This document shows, piece after piece, positions 50,150-60,960 of a stretch of 64,000 nucleotides of DNA. The DNA is from Sipunculus nudus. Its lineage: Eukaryota > Annelida > Sipuncula > Golfingiida > Sipunculidae. The notes beneath the pieces were generated by a model. The model had not been told where the DNA came from, did not search any database, and saw nothing but the letters and a program-made list of their open reading frames with translations. The DNA lies in contig CM049318.1 of NCBI GenBank assembly GCA_026874595.1, positions 24,263,456 through 24,327,455 on the forward strand. Direction: 5' to 3'. Position numbers and translations under genes: made by a program. Each line of letters opens with the position of its first letter. Within the stretch, counting starts at the first letter, position 1.

Positions 50150-50840
50150 GCCCCATGTTTATCCAATCTGGAGTTATCATTAAGAATAAAACATGTGGAC
50201 AGATGGCCACTGTGACCTGACCTTTAACATTGTCATCCCAAAATCAATCAGGTTCATTTCCTTTTTTTAGGTCACCTATACGTGTTAGATGGGAGGTTTG
50301 GGATGAAAAGTTTTGCATAAAATTTGTCCATAATTTTTCTATATAAATGGGTCCTGTGACCTTGAGTTTTGACCTCTTGACCCCAAAATCAAAAGGGTTC
50401 TTATGTTATTGGTGGGTCATATACAAGTCAAGATTATAACCAATATGTCAATCAAAACTAGAGTTATCATCAAGAAACAAATATCGGACAGATGGCCCTT
50501 GTGACCTTGACCTTTGACCTCGTGACCCCTATACCGATCAGGTCGTCCCCCTACTTACACGTCAGCTGTATGTGCAAGATAGAAGCTTTGGGGTAAAACG
50601 TTTGGCTTAAAATGCATCCATAATCTTCCTATATCAGTGTGTCCTTGGCCTTTGACCTAATGAGCCAATGACCCAAAAATCAATAGAGTTCTTGGGTTAG
50701 AGTTAGGCCATTACAAGTTTGAAATCCATATGGCTATCCAAATAAGAGTTATCATAGGGAAAAAAATGACGGACATACGGAAAGACGAATAGAAGGACAG
50801 ACGGAAGGACAGGGTGTTTACTATACACATCCGCTTATTC
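50150..50840. repeat. Tandem repeat of about 140 bp, four units (gaccttgacctttgacct family)
   Basis: Units near 50210, 50350, 50495 and 50640 each contain 'gtgaccttgacctttgacct' or variants, then 'gacccaaaatcaataggttc' variants, 'gttatcatcaagaa' and 'ggacagatggcc'. The array ends in a GGAC/GGAA-rich tail at 50770-50815, like that after the 20.7-21.2 kb array. Confidence 0.8.
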
Positions 50841-51489
50841 ATGGGGGTACTAATAACACACAAAGTTTGAGGACAATAGATTAAACCACATTTGCATACC
50901 TGATAGTATCATTATAATTTGGCAGTCTCAAAATAAAGGAACAAATTAAGTAAGCAATAGGAAAAAAAATACAGGTGGCGCCAACGGTCCTCAGGAATTG
51001 AAGAAACCTATCACAATCAATAAACACACCAAATGAAACCACAGTAAAAAAACTAACATATTTGCTGTTATTTTATGGTCTTAAAAACAAGAAAAAAATT
51101 GTAAAAATTAGAAATAATGCAAGTGGCGCCAATAGTTTTTTGAGAACTTACAACCCAACTCATGGTTGGTATTCAAGGCAAGATTCAGGGCAATCCATAA
51201 CATTAATTATCAAGATACTTGGGGGTTTTGTATCAAATTTGAATTATTCTGGGGGTACTTATGAACCCTATAGCTTGGAGGATATAGGTCACAGTGCCCT
51301 AATTTAAGGTTGTCATGGAGATTTTTTTCGACCTTTCTGGATGTTCAGCTACAGGGTTCTAGGTCCAACGCTGTCAAAACGTGCCAGTCTAAAAGAAAGA
51401 CAGATAGACGGACGGACGAACGACGCTGACGGATCACTATAGATAGCTCATTTGACTTACAGTCAGCTGAGCTAAAAACACAATATTAA

Positions 51490-51827
51490 GGCCATAATAA
51501 AAAAAAGGTATGGTTCTCAGGCACTTTTTTTTCAGAAATCAATGCGGGCGGGCGGGTTTTTTATATTTAATTTTTTGGTATGTTTCGAAAAAAATGTCAA
51601 ATAATAAGGGAAAAGCATGATAATAACAGATTTATTTTCCTAAACAAGTAAAAGCACTACATAATAAAGGAAATTGTATGATTTTATCTTCTTGAAAGAA
51701 ATGTCCGAGCGGCTGCAGCTCATAATTGGTAAGTTTCTATTAAAAATCTAAATAAAAAATTTTGATGCGGGGGTTTAAAATTGATGCAGGCGGTGTCTGA
51801 GAACCATACCTTTTATTTTTTTGGGCC
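51490..51827. mobile_element. MITE with GGCC ends, copy 2 (338 bp, TIRs about 29 bp)
   Basis: The left end, 'ggccataataaaaaaaaggt' followed by 'atggttctca', is the imperfect reverse complement of the right end, 'tgagaaccatacc' followed by 'ttttatttttttgggcc'. It shares its interior with 42365-42653. Flanking trinucleotides (taa and tca) are not a clean target duplication, so the superfamily stays open. Confidence 0.8.
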
Positions 51828-52077
51828 TCACACTATGTCCGACGTGTAAACCTACACAGGAGATCTCTACTTGTTTACTGTGATGTTCACTGGACCGCCG
51901 CGCACGTGACACTGGGAGGTTAGCACCCAATCCAGGCCGCCTAATCAACTTACACACAGACTATCACCAGCGTTCCACGCCGATTAACTAATCTGGGATG
52001 GCACACAATACTATAAAAAATCCTTTGATCACCGATATAGGCTTACAGCCCTCTTTGAAAGGGCACTCAGGAATTGT

Positions 52078-52084
52078 CTGAATA

Positions 52085-52127
<43 letters not shown>
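52078..52127. repeat. (TA)n microsatellite
   Basis: About 48 bp of TA. Confidence 0.85.
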
Positions 52128-52131
<4 letters not shown>

Positions 52132-52559
52132 ATGATATATTTTACTTAATCTTACGTTCGATTCAGAATCCCAACGAGACCTGCAACCTAATCAGCACCG
52201 ATTAATTCTAGTTTGAAAATCATTACCTTAATAACTTGGCGCGTAGATTATGGTCGGTGAACAAAGGGGCTATATTCATATAAAAAATACTTTATATTAT
52301 ACTTTTTTTCTAGCTTGTATGACTAAAACATACCTGACCTGTTTCCAGTGCGTAGTTCCCGCGCAATGTGTTAATAACACAGCCCCATAGAGTTGTTTGG
52401 AGCAAATCGTACTTAATGCTTTTTCATGAGGCCAGCGTACTGCCCTGGATTTGTAAACATTCCAGATGATAATGAAATCTGCATGGCGAGAACGCAGTAA
52501 ACACATGCTTTATCGTAATATGATACGGGTCTGCCAGCTGTTATATGCAAGTTAAATAC

Positions 52560-53000
52560 AAGTCATGTGATATATATTTATATAAATATATACATATATA
52601 TATATATTTATATAATGAACATGATATATAAGAACTCACCTACATAATAAAGTATGTGTGCGGCTGACAATGGTACCGTTTGTCACAAGGCTTATTTTTA
52701 ACCACCAGTTTACAGTGGCGGATCCAGAAATTAAAGAACATGGGGGCGCTAATAATGGGTTTTCGCTTGATAGATAGTATGCAAATTAAGTTCTTTAATT
52801 ATGCATATTGGGAAAAATTTATTTAAATTTTATAAATAATGTGCCTACACAATATATTAGTTATGTAATAAAGTAAAAACTAACGACTAACCCATTTTAG
52901 CGACCACCTCAAAATAACAACAACTTGTAAATGGTCCCGATTCTTTTTTTTTTACTCTTAATATAAGACCTCGCTTAGACGCTTATGTGTCATAAAATAT
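52560..53000 (+). repeat. Dispersed repeat, left copy beside the LTR element
   Basis: About 440 bp matching 60410-60800 in the same direction: 'aagaactcacctacat', 'gtggcggatccagaaatt', 'tgatagatagtatgcaaa', 'cccattttagcgaccacc' and 'gacctcgcttagacgctta'. The last part is the same unit as the MITE at 21497-21668, so this may be a composite element. Confidence 0.7.
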
Positions 53001-53016
53001 AATATCACGCCATACC

Positions 53017-53020
<4 letters not shown>

Positions 53021-53056
<36 letters not shown>
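53021..53056. repeat. (TA)n microsatellite
   Basis: About 36 bp of TA, directly after the dispersed repeat. Confidence 0.85.
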
Positions 53057-53059
<3 letters not shown>

Positions 53060-53223
53060 ACAACATACCAGATCTGTAGGTCCAGTGAATTATCAGCTAT
53101 GATGATGGTGAGTATGAAACAAAGCTCTAAATCTGCATCCGACCCCGGTCTACCATCAACCGGTTAGGTCGGTTTTTATGTAGCCTGAAATATAGGTAGA
53201 TGTCATGACAGAACCTCCCAAAA

Positions 53224-53300
53224 AATATGCCGATCTTTTAGCTTTCTTTAATCATTCTCCGACGACAGTAGCAATCCAGAGGACGATATAAAAGTGACCA
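53224..53300 (-). repeat. Dispersed repeat (cgtcctctg.attgct family), inverted copy
   Basis: The reverse complement contains 'atcgtcctctggattgctac', found also at 60839-60858 and, with changes, at 42970. Confidence 0.6.
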
Positions 53301-54372
53301 AAAATGGGCGGAACAAACTGGTGAGGTGCACACGGAATCGGTAGTTGTACAGGCACTCTCTGGTTAGCGGGACTTGCAGATTTTTTTTTCTGACAAAAAA
53401 AAGTGAACCAGCAATAAAAAAATAGATATGATAGATTGGAGATCGGCTTAGCAGGATAACAGAAAATTAGATTCAAGTCACCAAGATTCGTGAAAGTTAA
53501 AAAAAAGTTAAACTTCATAGGCTACTTGGTAATGGACTTTAATTTCAAGTCAGTGTCGACTTCGAAGGACAAGACAACCACTTTATAAATATATATAGGG
53601 TTTATTATAACTAGCCAAGGAGGAAACAGTTGAAAATATGTAAATTACTATGGTTAGAAGTAACATGGAACAGATCATAAAGTTAACACACTTCGTTACA
53701 TTTACATACATAAGTTGTTGTTAAACAGTGCAATATTTCTTTAGATATGCTATTATGTCGGTATGACAAAGAGTTCAATCCCAGCAAGAATATTTACAAA
53801 AAAAAATTGTTTTTTTCTACTATGTGGCACAGTAATCTCCATCGTTTCTCTACATATAAATCAAGCACACAAGTGCGTTGAACCTGTAGTCTACATAATG
53901 AATGGCACCACAGGAACCGGTCTAGACAAGACAATTGTGACTTACTAACTGCACTGAAACTGCACTGACCTATACCCTAAACATGACACTTAGCTTCCCA
54001 TTCTATGTTAACATCATAATAATATTAATCTGGTGACTGTATTTATAAACATATATATATACATTTAGACTAATTTTACCTGCGTTCTGGAATCTCACCG
54101 AGACCTGCAACCTAATTGGTACAAGTTATTCTATGAAGGGAATTCTTGCTTGTATGCCTAATGGCGCGTGGCTGATCCATTCATAATCTCATCAAGTAAG
54201 TACCATCAAGTATGGCCGTAGAACACAGACAGTGATAGTTCGGTTGACAACGTTCTTCTTTATCGCCTCATATAGCCAGGTGAATAATGGGCACAAGTTG
54301 TCCATTTTCCCAACACGAAGGTAGTCACCAAGGGCCACACGTGTGAGATGACTCATATTTATATATATATAT
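53301..54372. other. Non-coding stretch left of the LTR element
   Basis: Nothing recognised. It ends in TA-rich sequence, the apparent integration target. Confidence 0.4.
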
Positions 54373-55236
54373 TGTAACGGAACCTAATATCAACAGATTA
54401 CGTAGTCGTGACAAACATGCATAAAAAAAATCAGATTCTGTAACACTAGGCAGTGTGAAATGTCTAGGGGAATGAATAAAGAAGTCAGTAGTTTTTTGTT
54501 GACAAATAACTATATATAATTTATTCTTAAAACAACCCTAACATTACAATACAGTAAATCGATACGATTACAAAGTACAAAAACAGTATAACAGCAAATG
54601 AATATAGTCACACAGCATATAATTAACAAAGTGCACAATACCTGGATACCACCACTGTCACAGCGACAAGTCCTTTAAAACGTATAAACCGGATGAACAG
54701 TTCACATAAATTCCCCCAGGGAATAACAGTCAAGTTCATTCACAAAATCAATCCGCTGTAATCCCAAAGTGAAATTTTTTTGTCATAATCCCGAAAGCAA
54801 AATGAAGACTATACAAGATCCGGCACAAATTTTAAAAGAAAAGCTGCCGCAATTATAGGAAAAGGTCCACTCTGCTGTGCCCGCTGCAATATTCTCTCAG
54901 CTCTCTCCCCCGGCTCTAAAACACAGCCCTCTATCAATAACTTCTCACCCCAAGCCCAGAACCCTCGAATTCTCGAACAATCCAAAGAACCTAACATGAT
55001 ACACAGTACAGGAAATATCTAGAACAACGAACGCCGTGTTTCTACACACCAGGGTCCAAACGTGAGCCGGCCCGGCTCAGCCAGGCGAGAAAGCCCCAGA
55101 CAAGGATGACCGCTGTGTACACGTCAGACCCTACGCGTGAGCCGGGCTATGCCGCCATAGATAAAACCGATCGCTTTGTAGAGTTCACAAAGGACATGTA
55201 AGACTGCTGCATACAATAAAAGAGACATCTGTAACA
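54373..55236 (-). repeat. 3' LTR of the retrotransposon
   Basis: About 864 bp on the minus strand, beginning TGTTACAGATG at 55236 next to the polypurine tract and ending CCGTTACA at 54373, that is, TG..CA ends. It shares about 670 bp with 59796-60404, but in inverted orientation. It contains an internal segment of about 90 bp near 54720-54830 that is poorly matched in the other copy. Confidence 0.75.
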
Positions 55237-55248
55237 CTCCCCCTCCTG
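55237..55248 (-). promoter_or_regulatory. Polypurine tract (plus-strand primer)
   Basis: The minus strand reads caggagggggag immediately before the TG start of the LTR, the expected position of the PPT in an LTR element. Confidence 0.7.
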
Positions 55249-55372
55249 TAAGAAAAAAAGAAAGGTGTCTCGGAAAACTTTCTTTTTTTTGCGATCACAA
55301 TTACTAAATCTTTACAATATCCCAAGAATCATCTTATTTACAACATTTAATATACATCTTGTTTACAACACT

Positions 55373-55705
55373 TCATAAACATATCGATAAGCAATCAGCA
55401 AGAACATTGTCTTTCCCTTTAATGTGTCTGATTTCAAGATTGTAATCCTGTAAAAACAAACTCCATCTCAACAATCTTTGATTTTTACATTTCAACTTGT
55501 TCATGAACGCGAGGTGATAGTTATCAATGAAGAAAATGTAAGGCTTAACTGATGAAATTATATTAACTTCAAAATGTTGCAATGCCAAAATCAAAGCCAA
55601 ACATTTTTTTCCAATAGTGGGGTAGTTTTTCTGGTTTGCAATAAACCTTCTTGAGAAATAACAAATTGGATGATCTATGCCATCATTGCCTTCTTGTAAC
55701 AACAC
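55373..55705 (-). pseudogene. Retrotransposon RNase H domain, degraded
   Basis: The 110-residue frame carries CYFSRRF, NYPTIGKKCLAL, FFIDNYHLAF, RLLRW and IKGKDNVLADCLS, matching the RNase H that follows reverse transcriptase in Ty3/gypsy elements. In the motif normally read as TIEKECLA the acidic residues are replaced (TIGKKCLA), so an active-site Glu seems lost. A degraded linker of about 400 nt with frameshifts separates it from the reverse transcriptase. Confidence 0.8.
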
Positions 55706-56113
55706 AGCACCAGCAGCATATCACTAGCATCTACAGCTAACTTAAAAGGTACAGAAAAGTTTGGAGCTACCAAAACTGGTGAGCTTTACAGATTTGCTTT
55801 CAAATTCTGAAATGCATTTTCACACTGAACATTTCATACAAACTTTTCTTTCTTCTTTAACAAATTAGTCAAAGTTTCAGCTACAGCTGAAGAATTTGAA
55901 CAAAACTTTCTGTAATATCAAACCATACCATGAAAACGCATTATTTGCTTTTTGTTTTATCTTAGCATCAACAGGTTTTACTTGCTCCTGCCCTTCAATA
56001 TGACCCAAAAATGTTACTTGTGAATGACAAAACTCAGATTTTACTAAGTTGGTGGTCAGACGTGCTTTACTGAGTCTATCGAATAGGTCGCGAAGAATTT
56101 GCAGATGTTTCTC

Positions 56114-56908
56114 TCAGGTGTCGCTGTACACAATAAGGTCATCAATATATGCGTCACAACCCTGAATGTCCTTGACAACTATATGGATATGGCGCTGGAA
56201 CGTATCTGGCGAGTTCTTCATGCCAAACGGCATAACTTTAGACTGGTACATTCCTTGCGGCGTCACAAATGCAGACACTTCTTTCGCTCGTTCTGTTAGC
56301 GGAAATTGCCAGAATACTTTTAGGTAGTCAAACTTGGAAACATATCTGGAGCTACCGACTCTATCAATACAATCATCGATCCTTGGAACCGTGAATGTCT
56401 TGGTGAGAGAGTTCAGTTTTCGATAATCTATGCACATACGGTAACTTCCATCAGGTTTTGGCACAAGAATACATGATGAACTCCAGTTACTGTTACTAGG
56501 TTCAATAAAATCATTGTCCAGCAAATACTGAACCTCATCTTCTAGATACATTTGCTTTTCTTGATTCAGTCTATAAGGATGTTGTTTGACCGCGCTTGCC
56601 TCGTCAACATCGACGTCATGGCACCATATGTTAGTACGCATTGGAATGTCACTAAACAAATGATCATAATTCCGCAGCAAGTTTTTTAGGTCTTGTTGTT
56701 GTTGTGCGGAAAGGTGTGACAGTTTGGCATCCAGGTTGTTAGGCCCGTCTGAGTTTTTCAGTGGTACTGTTCCACACTGAATGTCTACATTGCACTTACA
56801 ATCAGTATCTACTTTAACTGGGTCAGGGTCAGCTTTTACATAATTAACAGCAGTAACATTATGTATAACATCTGCTGTGCTATTTCTATCATAATGTGGT
56901 TTCAACAT
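56114..56908 (-). pseudogene. Retrotransposon reverse transcriptase domain (264-residue open frame)
   Basis: Residues in order: spacer with Cys and Asp-rich segments (1-100), HPYRLNQEKQ near 125, ILVPKPDGSYRMCIDYRKLN, motif A KFDYLKVFWQF with Asp194, MPFGMKNSPDTFQR, and the catalytic box YIDD at 254-257. This is a Ty3/gypsy reverse transcriptase. The frame is open over this stretch but ends right after YIDDLIVYSDT. Its N-terminus MLKPHYDRN continues the typical end of a gypsy integrase, so the two were one polyprotein with integrase first. Confidence 0.88.
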
Positions 56909-57852
56909 GTTAACATGACACAGTCGTTTCTTCTTACGTATCTGGTGTTAACAGTATGTGATTTAAATCACTGACTTTTTTGTCAACAATGTAAGGACCA
57001 AAATACCTAGCTTGCAGAGGTCTGCCAGAGTTGGGAAGTAAGGCAAGGACCTTTTCACCAGGCTAAAACGTCCGACTGTGTTTGTCATACTTTGTTTTCA
57101 TTTTACTTTGTGCAGATGTTAGATTTGACTTTACAATCTCACAAGCATTGCGAAGTTTAGTGCGAACGTCTGAGATATACTGCAACAAACTAAGAGAATC
57201 AGGAATTTCACACAAGAGTTTGTCTATGGGCAGTTTCAATTGATCGCGAACTGTCTAAAACCCAAGGACTCTTGAAATGATTCTCTGACAGCAAACAGCA
57301 ATAGGTGGATTTTGTTTTGGGCAGTGGTCCAACACAATCAACAATAATCCTACTAAATGGTTCCTCGAAAGCATGAGGAGACCTCAGTGGGGATTTAGGA
57401 GGATTCTGATTGGGCTTGTTTACCATCTGACATGTATGGCATGATTTAAAATATTGTACAACATCAGCCCTCAGGTTAGGCCAATAGAAGTGTGTACTTA
57501 CTTTCTGATAAATTTTATTTATACCTAAATGGCCAGACAAAGGAGCCTCATGTGCCATGCTTAGAATTTCATTGCGAAAACTTTTGGGCATTACTATTAA
57601 ATGTTTGATGGCCCACTCATCATCAGCGCTTACACCAGTTGGTGGCAATTTACGCATAGGCACTCCATTTTTAACATAGAAACAAACTTGGTTCTGTGAC
57701 ATCTTTAGAAACTGACCTGGGAAACAAACATGAGATATCAGGGTCCTTATGCTGTTCCGGGATAAGTTCTGGCCTTTAAAATACTGCATCCTGTACGGGC
57801 GAGTCGTTAGATAAGTCACTAGTAACTCCCAGAGTGTTATTATCTGGACCAT
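56909..57852 (-). pseudogene. Retrotransposon integrase, internally deleted
   Basis: The open frame 57208-57852 holds the HHCC zinc-binding domain (His101, His108, Cys138, Cys141 of the 214-residue ORF) and the first core Asp in IIVDCVGPLPKTK. Soon after, at KSTY, the frame jumps to a segment resembling the end of the core, so the middle with the second Asp and the Glu is missing. A C-terminal GPY/F-like part (RPLQARYFGPYIVDKKVSDL) follows at about 56940-57060, interrupted by a stop in SRTF*PGEK. Non-functional. Confidence 0.8.
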
Positions 57853-58030
57853 TATCCTATTGTGTGTTTTTCTTAGCCATAGATCTTGTTACAGCAAATG
57901 AGGGAAACAAACCAGGAATTTCCTGACTTTCAGGATCAGTGTCCTGATCAAGTGACGGCGTTTGTGTCACTATTGGTACAGGCTGCACTTTGTCACATGC
58001 AACATCATTGACTAGTAGCAACTGAATTTC

Positions 58031-58234
58031 TTAAAAGGGTAAAGTAGTTCGTATGCCCACAGTAATTTTCCCAGAAAACAAATCTGATTTTAAATGGATA
58101 CTTTGAAGCGGAACTGAAGTGTGTTTGTCTGAAAACACACCATAAACAAGTGCATGTGCACCAGTAAAAGACGTATTAGAAAATGGCAGAGCGTTTGCTA
58201 GCATTAGAGTTTGGCCTGAACCAGTGTCCCTCAA
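58031..58234 (-). pseudogene. Retrotransposon aspartic protease segment
   Basis: RDTGSGQTLM carries the DTG active-site triplet, followed by an ALPFSNTSFTGAHALVYGVF segment, as in retropepsin-like proteases of this element group. The preceding part (58239-58541), with FEPFIYDGFVS, belongs to the same polyprotein, but a poly(A) frameshift near 58258-58270 separates them. Confidence 0.7.
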
Positions 58235-58639
58235 AATTCTAATAGGGGTATAGTCTTAAAAAAAAAACACTTGAAATTGATACAAAACCATCATATATGA
58301 ATGGCTCAAATAACACCATTTCAGAGTCGGGAGAGGAATCTACTACCTCAGTTTCATCAAACAAAGAACTGACATTGATAGTGTCAGTCATAAACTCTTT
58401 TTCGGAGTCACTAAAGGAATCTACATCCTTATTACAATCAAACTCCTCATGGGAGTCAACAGGTATTTTCCTCAGCAGAAACAAACTTCTCTTTGTCATA
58501 AGAGGCCTGGCCTCATTTGAAATACTCTCGCAAGAGCACAAAAGGACTTCACCTTAAGAATACTCCTCGATGGAGTCTTGAAAAAACCTAGCCTTATTAA
58601 ATTCCTCGCAGGTATCAACAGAGGTTTTTACCCCGCAAG

Positions 58640-58906
58640 CTACGGATTCTTCTTTGGAGTTAGACGGCACGTCGGCCTCCGTAGCATCAAATCTTTATTA
58701 AAGTCAATAAAGGAGTTGTACCCCTTATTTACATTAAAAGAGCCTGGGTCTTGTACGATGTTATGTATAGATTTTGAAACAAAAGCAGAAGGTTTGCTTT
58801 TTGGTTTATTCGCAAGTTTCCAGCAGTCAGATATTAGATGACCTTCCGTCAAGCAGTAATTACAGATTTTCTTTGCAAATGACTGGTCTTTGTTGGACTT
58901 AGACAC
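58640..58906 (-). pseudogene. Gag nucleocapsid part with CCHC zinc knuckle
   Basis: ICNYCLTEGHLISDCWKL fits Cx2Cx4Hx4C. It follows the SCAN-like gag region and precedes protease, as expected. Confidence 0.8.
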
Positions 58907-59004
58907 AGTGGACGTGGGCTGAGGTGTAGCAGTGGACTTTGCTGCACTATCAGGACTACTAGTACTGGGCGACTGCGCTTTAAGCTTCTTTTGACCATAC
59001 AGAT

Positions 59005-59781
59005 TTACATCCTTGTCTTTGAATGACTGGTTTGATTTGCTGGTAAAGGAATTTTGTGTGTTAATGAATAATCAATAATGTCAAGTGTTTCAAGTCTTTT
59101 CTCATCAAGAAAAGATTTAACATCTGCGTTAATGCAGCGGTTAAATTCTTCAAGCAAAATCAACTGACGCAAATTCCCATATTCTTTCATTACATTTTCA
59201 GAACTGTACCAGCGATCAAATAACTGCTCATTTGTCCTAGCAAATTCAACGTAGGTTTGTTTTTTTTTTTTGCGCTTTTCCCATTTCTGAATTTCTGGCG
59301 GTAAGCCTCCGGAACTAACTCAAAACCTTTAAGGATTAACCGTTACCGGGTCATAGTCAGCAGCAGCTTCTACTGAAAGCTCTGTATAAATTTCCCTGGC
59401 CTTGCAAGTTAATAACCCTTGTAACAGGATAGACCAATTTTCCTTAGGCCTTTTTAAATTTTCAGCTGCCTTCTCAAAGTGTAAGAAATATTGATCAACC
59501 TCTTTTTCTTGAAAAGGAGGGACAAGTGTAATGTGTTTAGTAACATCAAAACTGTGAGTTGGGGAAGCACGTAGACTATGTTCTAGTTTAAGTCTCTCTA
59601 ACTCCAGTCGATTTAACTCAAATTCTTTTTCTTTTTCTAGTCTTTCTCTTTCTAACCTTTCATGTTCTTCCCTCCCTTCTCTTTGTTTTTCTAATTCTAA
59701 CTGTTTTAATCTTTCATGTTCTTCCCTCTCTTCCCTTTGTTTCTCTAAAGTTTGTATGGATTGTTCAGTGTGAAAATTCAT
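59005..59781 (-). pseudogene. Gag: charged coiled coil plus SCAN-like capsid region, frameshifted
   Basis: The frame 59329-59781 starts with Glu/Lys/Arg-rich heptad-like repeats (about residues 8-72), then LVPPFQEKEVDQYFLHFEKA and AREIYTELS. It continues after frameshifts (near 59330 and at the A/T run near 59250) as FARTNEQLFDRWYS and LLEEFNRCINADVKSFLDEK in the 59005-59190 frame. This is the gag type seen in SCAN-containing gypsy elements. The ORF begins directly at the junction with the inverted LTR, so its true N-terminus may be missing. Confidence 0.75.
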
Positions 59782-59795
59782 TTCTGAATTTGAAA

Positions 59796-60404
59796 CACAG
59801 CATTCTTGTTCTGGATGTTTTCTGTAACTCGTGTGTACTGTGTATTGTTCTTTGCATTGTTCGGGAAATGGAAAGTTCTCGGCTGGCGATGAGAAGCTTT
59901 AAATGGGGGCTGTTTTTTAGAGCCGGAGATGAGAGGAGAGAAATATTCCAGCGGACACAGAAGCGTGTAAGTCAGTTTTCCTTTGCCAGGATTTCAATTC
60001 GGATTACAGTAGATTGTTTTGGTGATTACATTGGACTCTTATTCTCTGAGGAGATTTGTGTGAACTGTTCATCTGGTTTATACATTTTAAAGGACTTGTC
60101 GCTGTGACAGTGGTGGTAATCACGGCACTGTGCACTTTGCTTATTATGCTGTGTGATTATATTGATTTGCTGTGATACTGTTGTTGTACTGTGTAATTGT
60201 ATTGATTTAGTGTATTGTAATGATATGGTTATTTTAAGAATAAATTATAGTTATTTCTCAACAAAAACAACTGACTCCTTTATTCCTTCCCCTAGACATT
60301 TCACGCTGCCTAGTGTTACAAAATCTTTTTTTTTATTTTTATCTCCATGACAAAGTTTATGTTCGTCACGCATACGTGATCTTTTGATATTAGATACCGT
60401 AACA
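59796..60404 (+). repeat. Truncated LTR copy in inverted orientation at the gag end
   Basis: On the plus strand this matches the LTR from about position 195 to its end (CCGTAACA at 60404); shared blocks include 'aggacttgtcgctgtgacag' and 'tagacatttcac.ctgcctag'. A normal 5' LTR of a minus-strand element would read in the minus direction, so this one is flipped and lacks its first ~194 bp. No primer-binding site is seen between it and gag. Confidence 0.75.
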
Positions 60405-60409
60405 TATGT

Positions 60410-60800
60410 CATATATATATAATAAATGAAAATGATATATGAGAACTCACGTACATATTTAAGCATGGCTACCGTTTGTCAGAAGGCCTAAATTTTTAAC
60501 GTCCAGTTAACGGTGGCGGGTCCAGAAATTCGAGAAAATGGGGGCGCTAATACAGGGTTGGCGTTTGATAGATAGATAGTATGCAAAGTAAGTGCATTAT
60601 TTATGCATTTTTTTCTGTTGGGATCAATTTATTCAAATTTTATACATACTCTGCCTCAATAATATACTGATAATGTAATAAAGTAAAAACAAACGACCAG
60701 CCCATTTTAGCGACCACCACAGAACAACCACTTGTTCAAAGTCCGGATTCTTTTTATACTCTTTATATGAGACCTCACTTAGACGCTTATGTGTAATATA
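60410..60800 (+). repeat. Dispersed repeat, right copy beside the LTR element
   Basis: Direct match to 52560-53000, beginning 'gagaactcacgtacat' and including 'gtggcgggtccagaaattcg'. The two copies sit on opposite sides of the LTR element, about 7.8 kb apart. Confidence 0.7.
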
Positions 60801-60820
60801 ATTTATGTGTTATGTGTAAT

Positions 60821-60960
60821 TATGTTTGGTCACTTAAATATCGTCCTCTGGATTGCTACTGTAGTCAGAATTGATGAAAGAAAGCTAAAAGAAAGGCCGA
60901 TTTTTTTCGATTTCATCATTACATCTATAACTAAATTTCAGGCTAAATTTAAATCGGCAA
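60821..60960 (+). repeat. Dispersed repeat (cgtcctctg.attgct family)
   Basis: 'tttggtcacttaaatatcgt' and 'ggattgctactgtagtcaga' match 53224-53300 inverted, and 42940-43080. Confidence 0.6.

Larger units (their letters stand above)
54373..60404 (-). mobile_element. Decayed Ty3/gypsy-type LTR retrotransposon with Gmr1-like gene order
   Basis: About 6.0 kb. On the minus strand, from right to left: gag with a coiled coil and SCAN-like region, CCHC knuckle, protease, integrase, reverse transcriptase, RNase H, polypurine tract, LTR. Integrase precedes reverse transcriptase, the order known from Gmr1-like elements and from Ty1/copia, while the reverse transcriptase itself is Ty3/gypsy-like. Several frameshifts and stops and a deletion in the integrase core make this copy inactive. 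The flanks 'tatat' (54368-54372) and 'tatgt' (60405-60409) could be a mutated 5-bp target duplication, though in TA-rich DNA this is weak. Confidence 0.85.

Noticed and set aside
58297-58841. Plus-strand ORFs of 86 and 87 codons
   Set aside because: They are antisense to the retrotransposon polyprotein, which has recognised domains on the minus strand.
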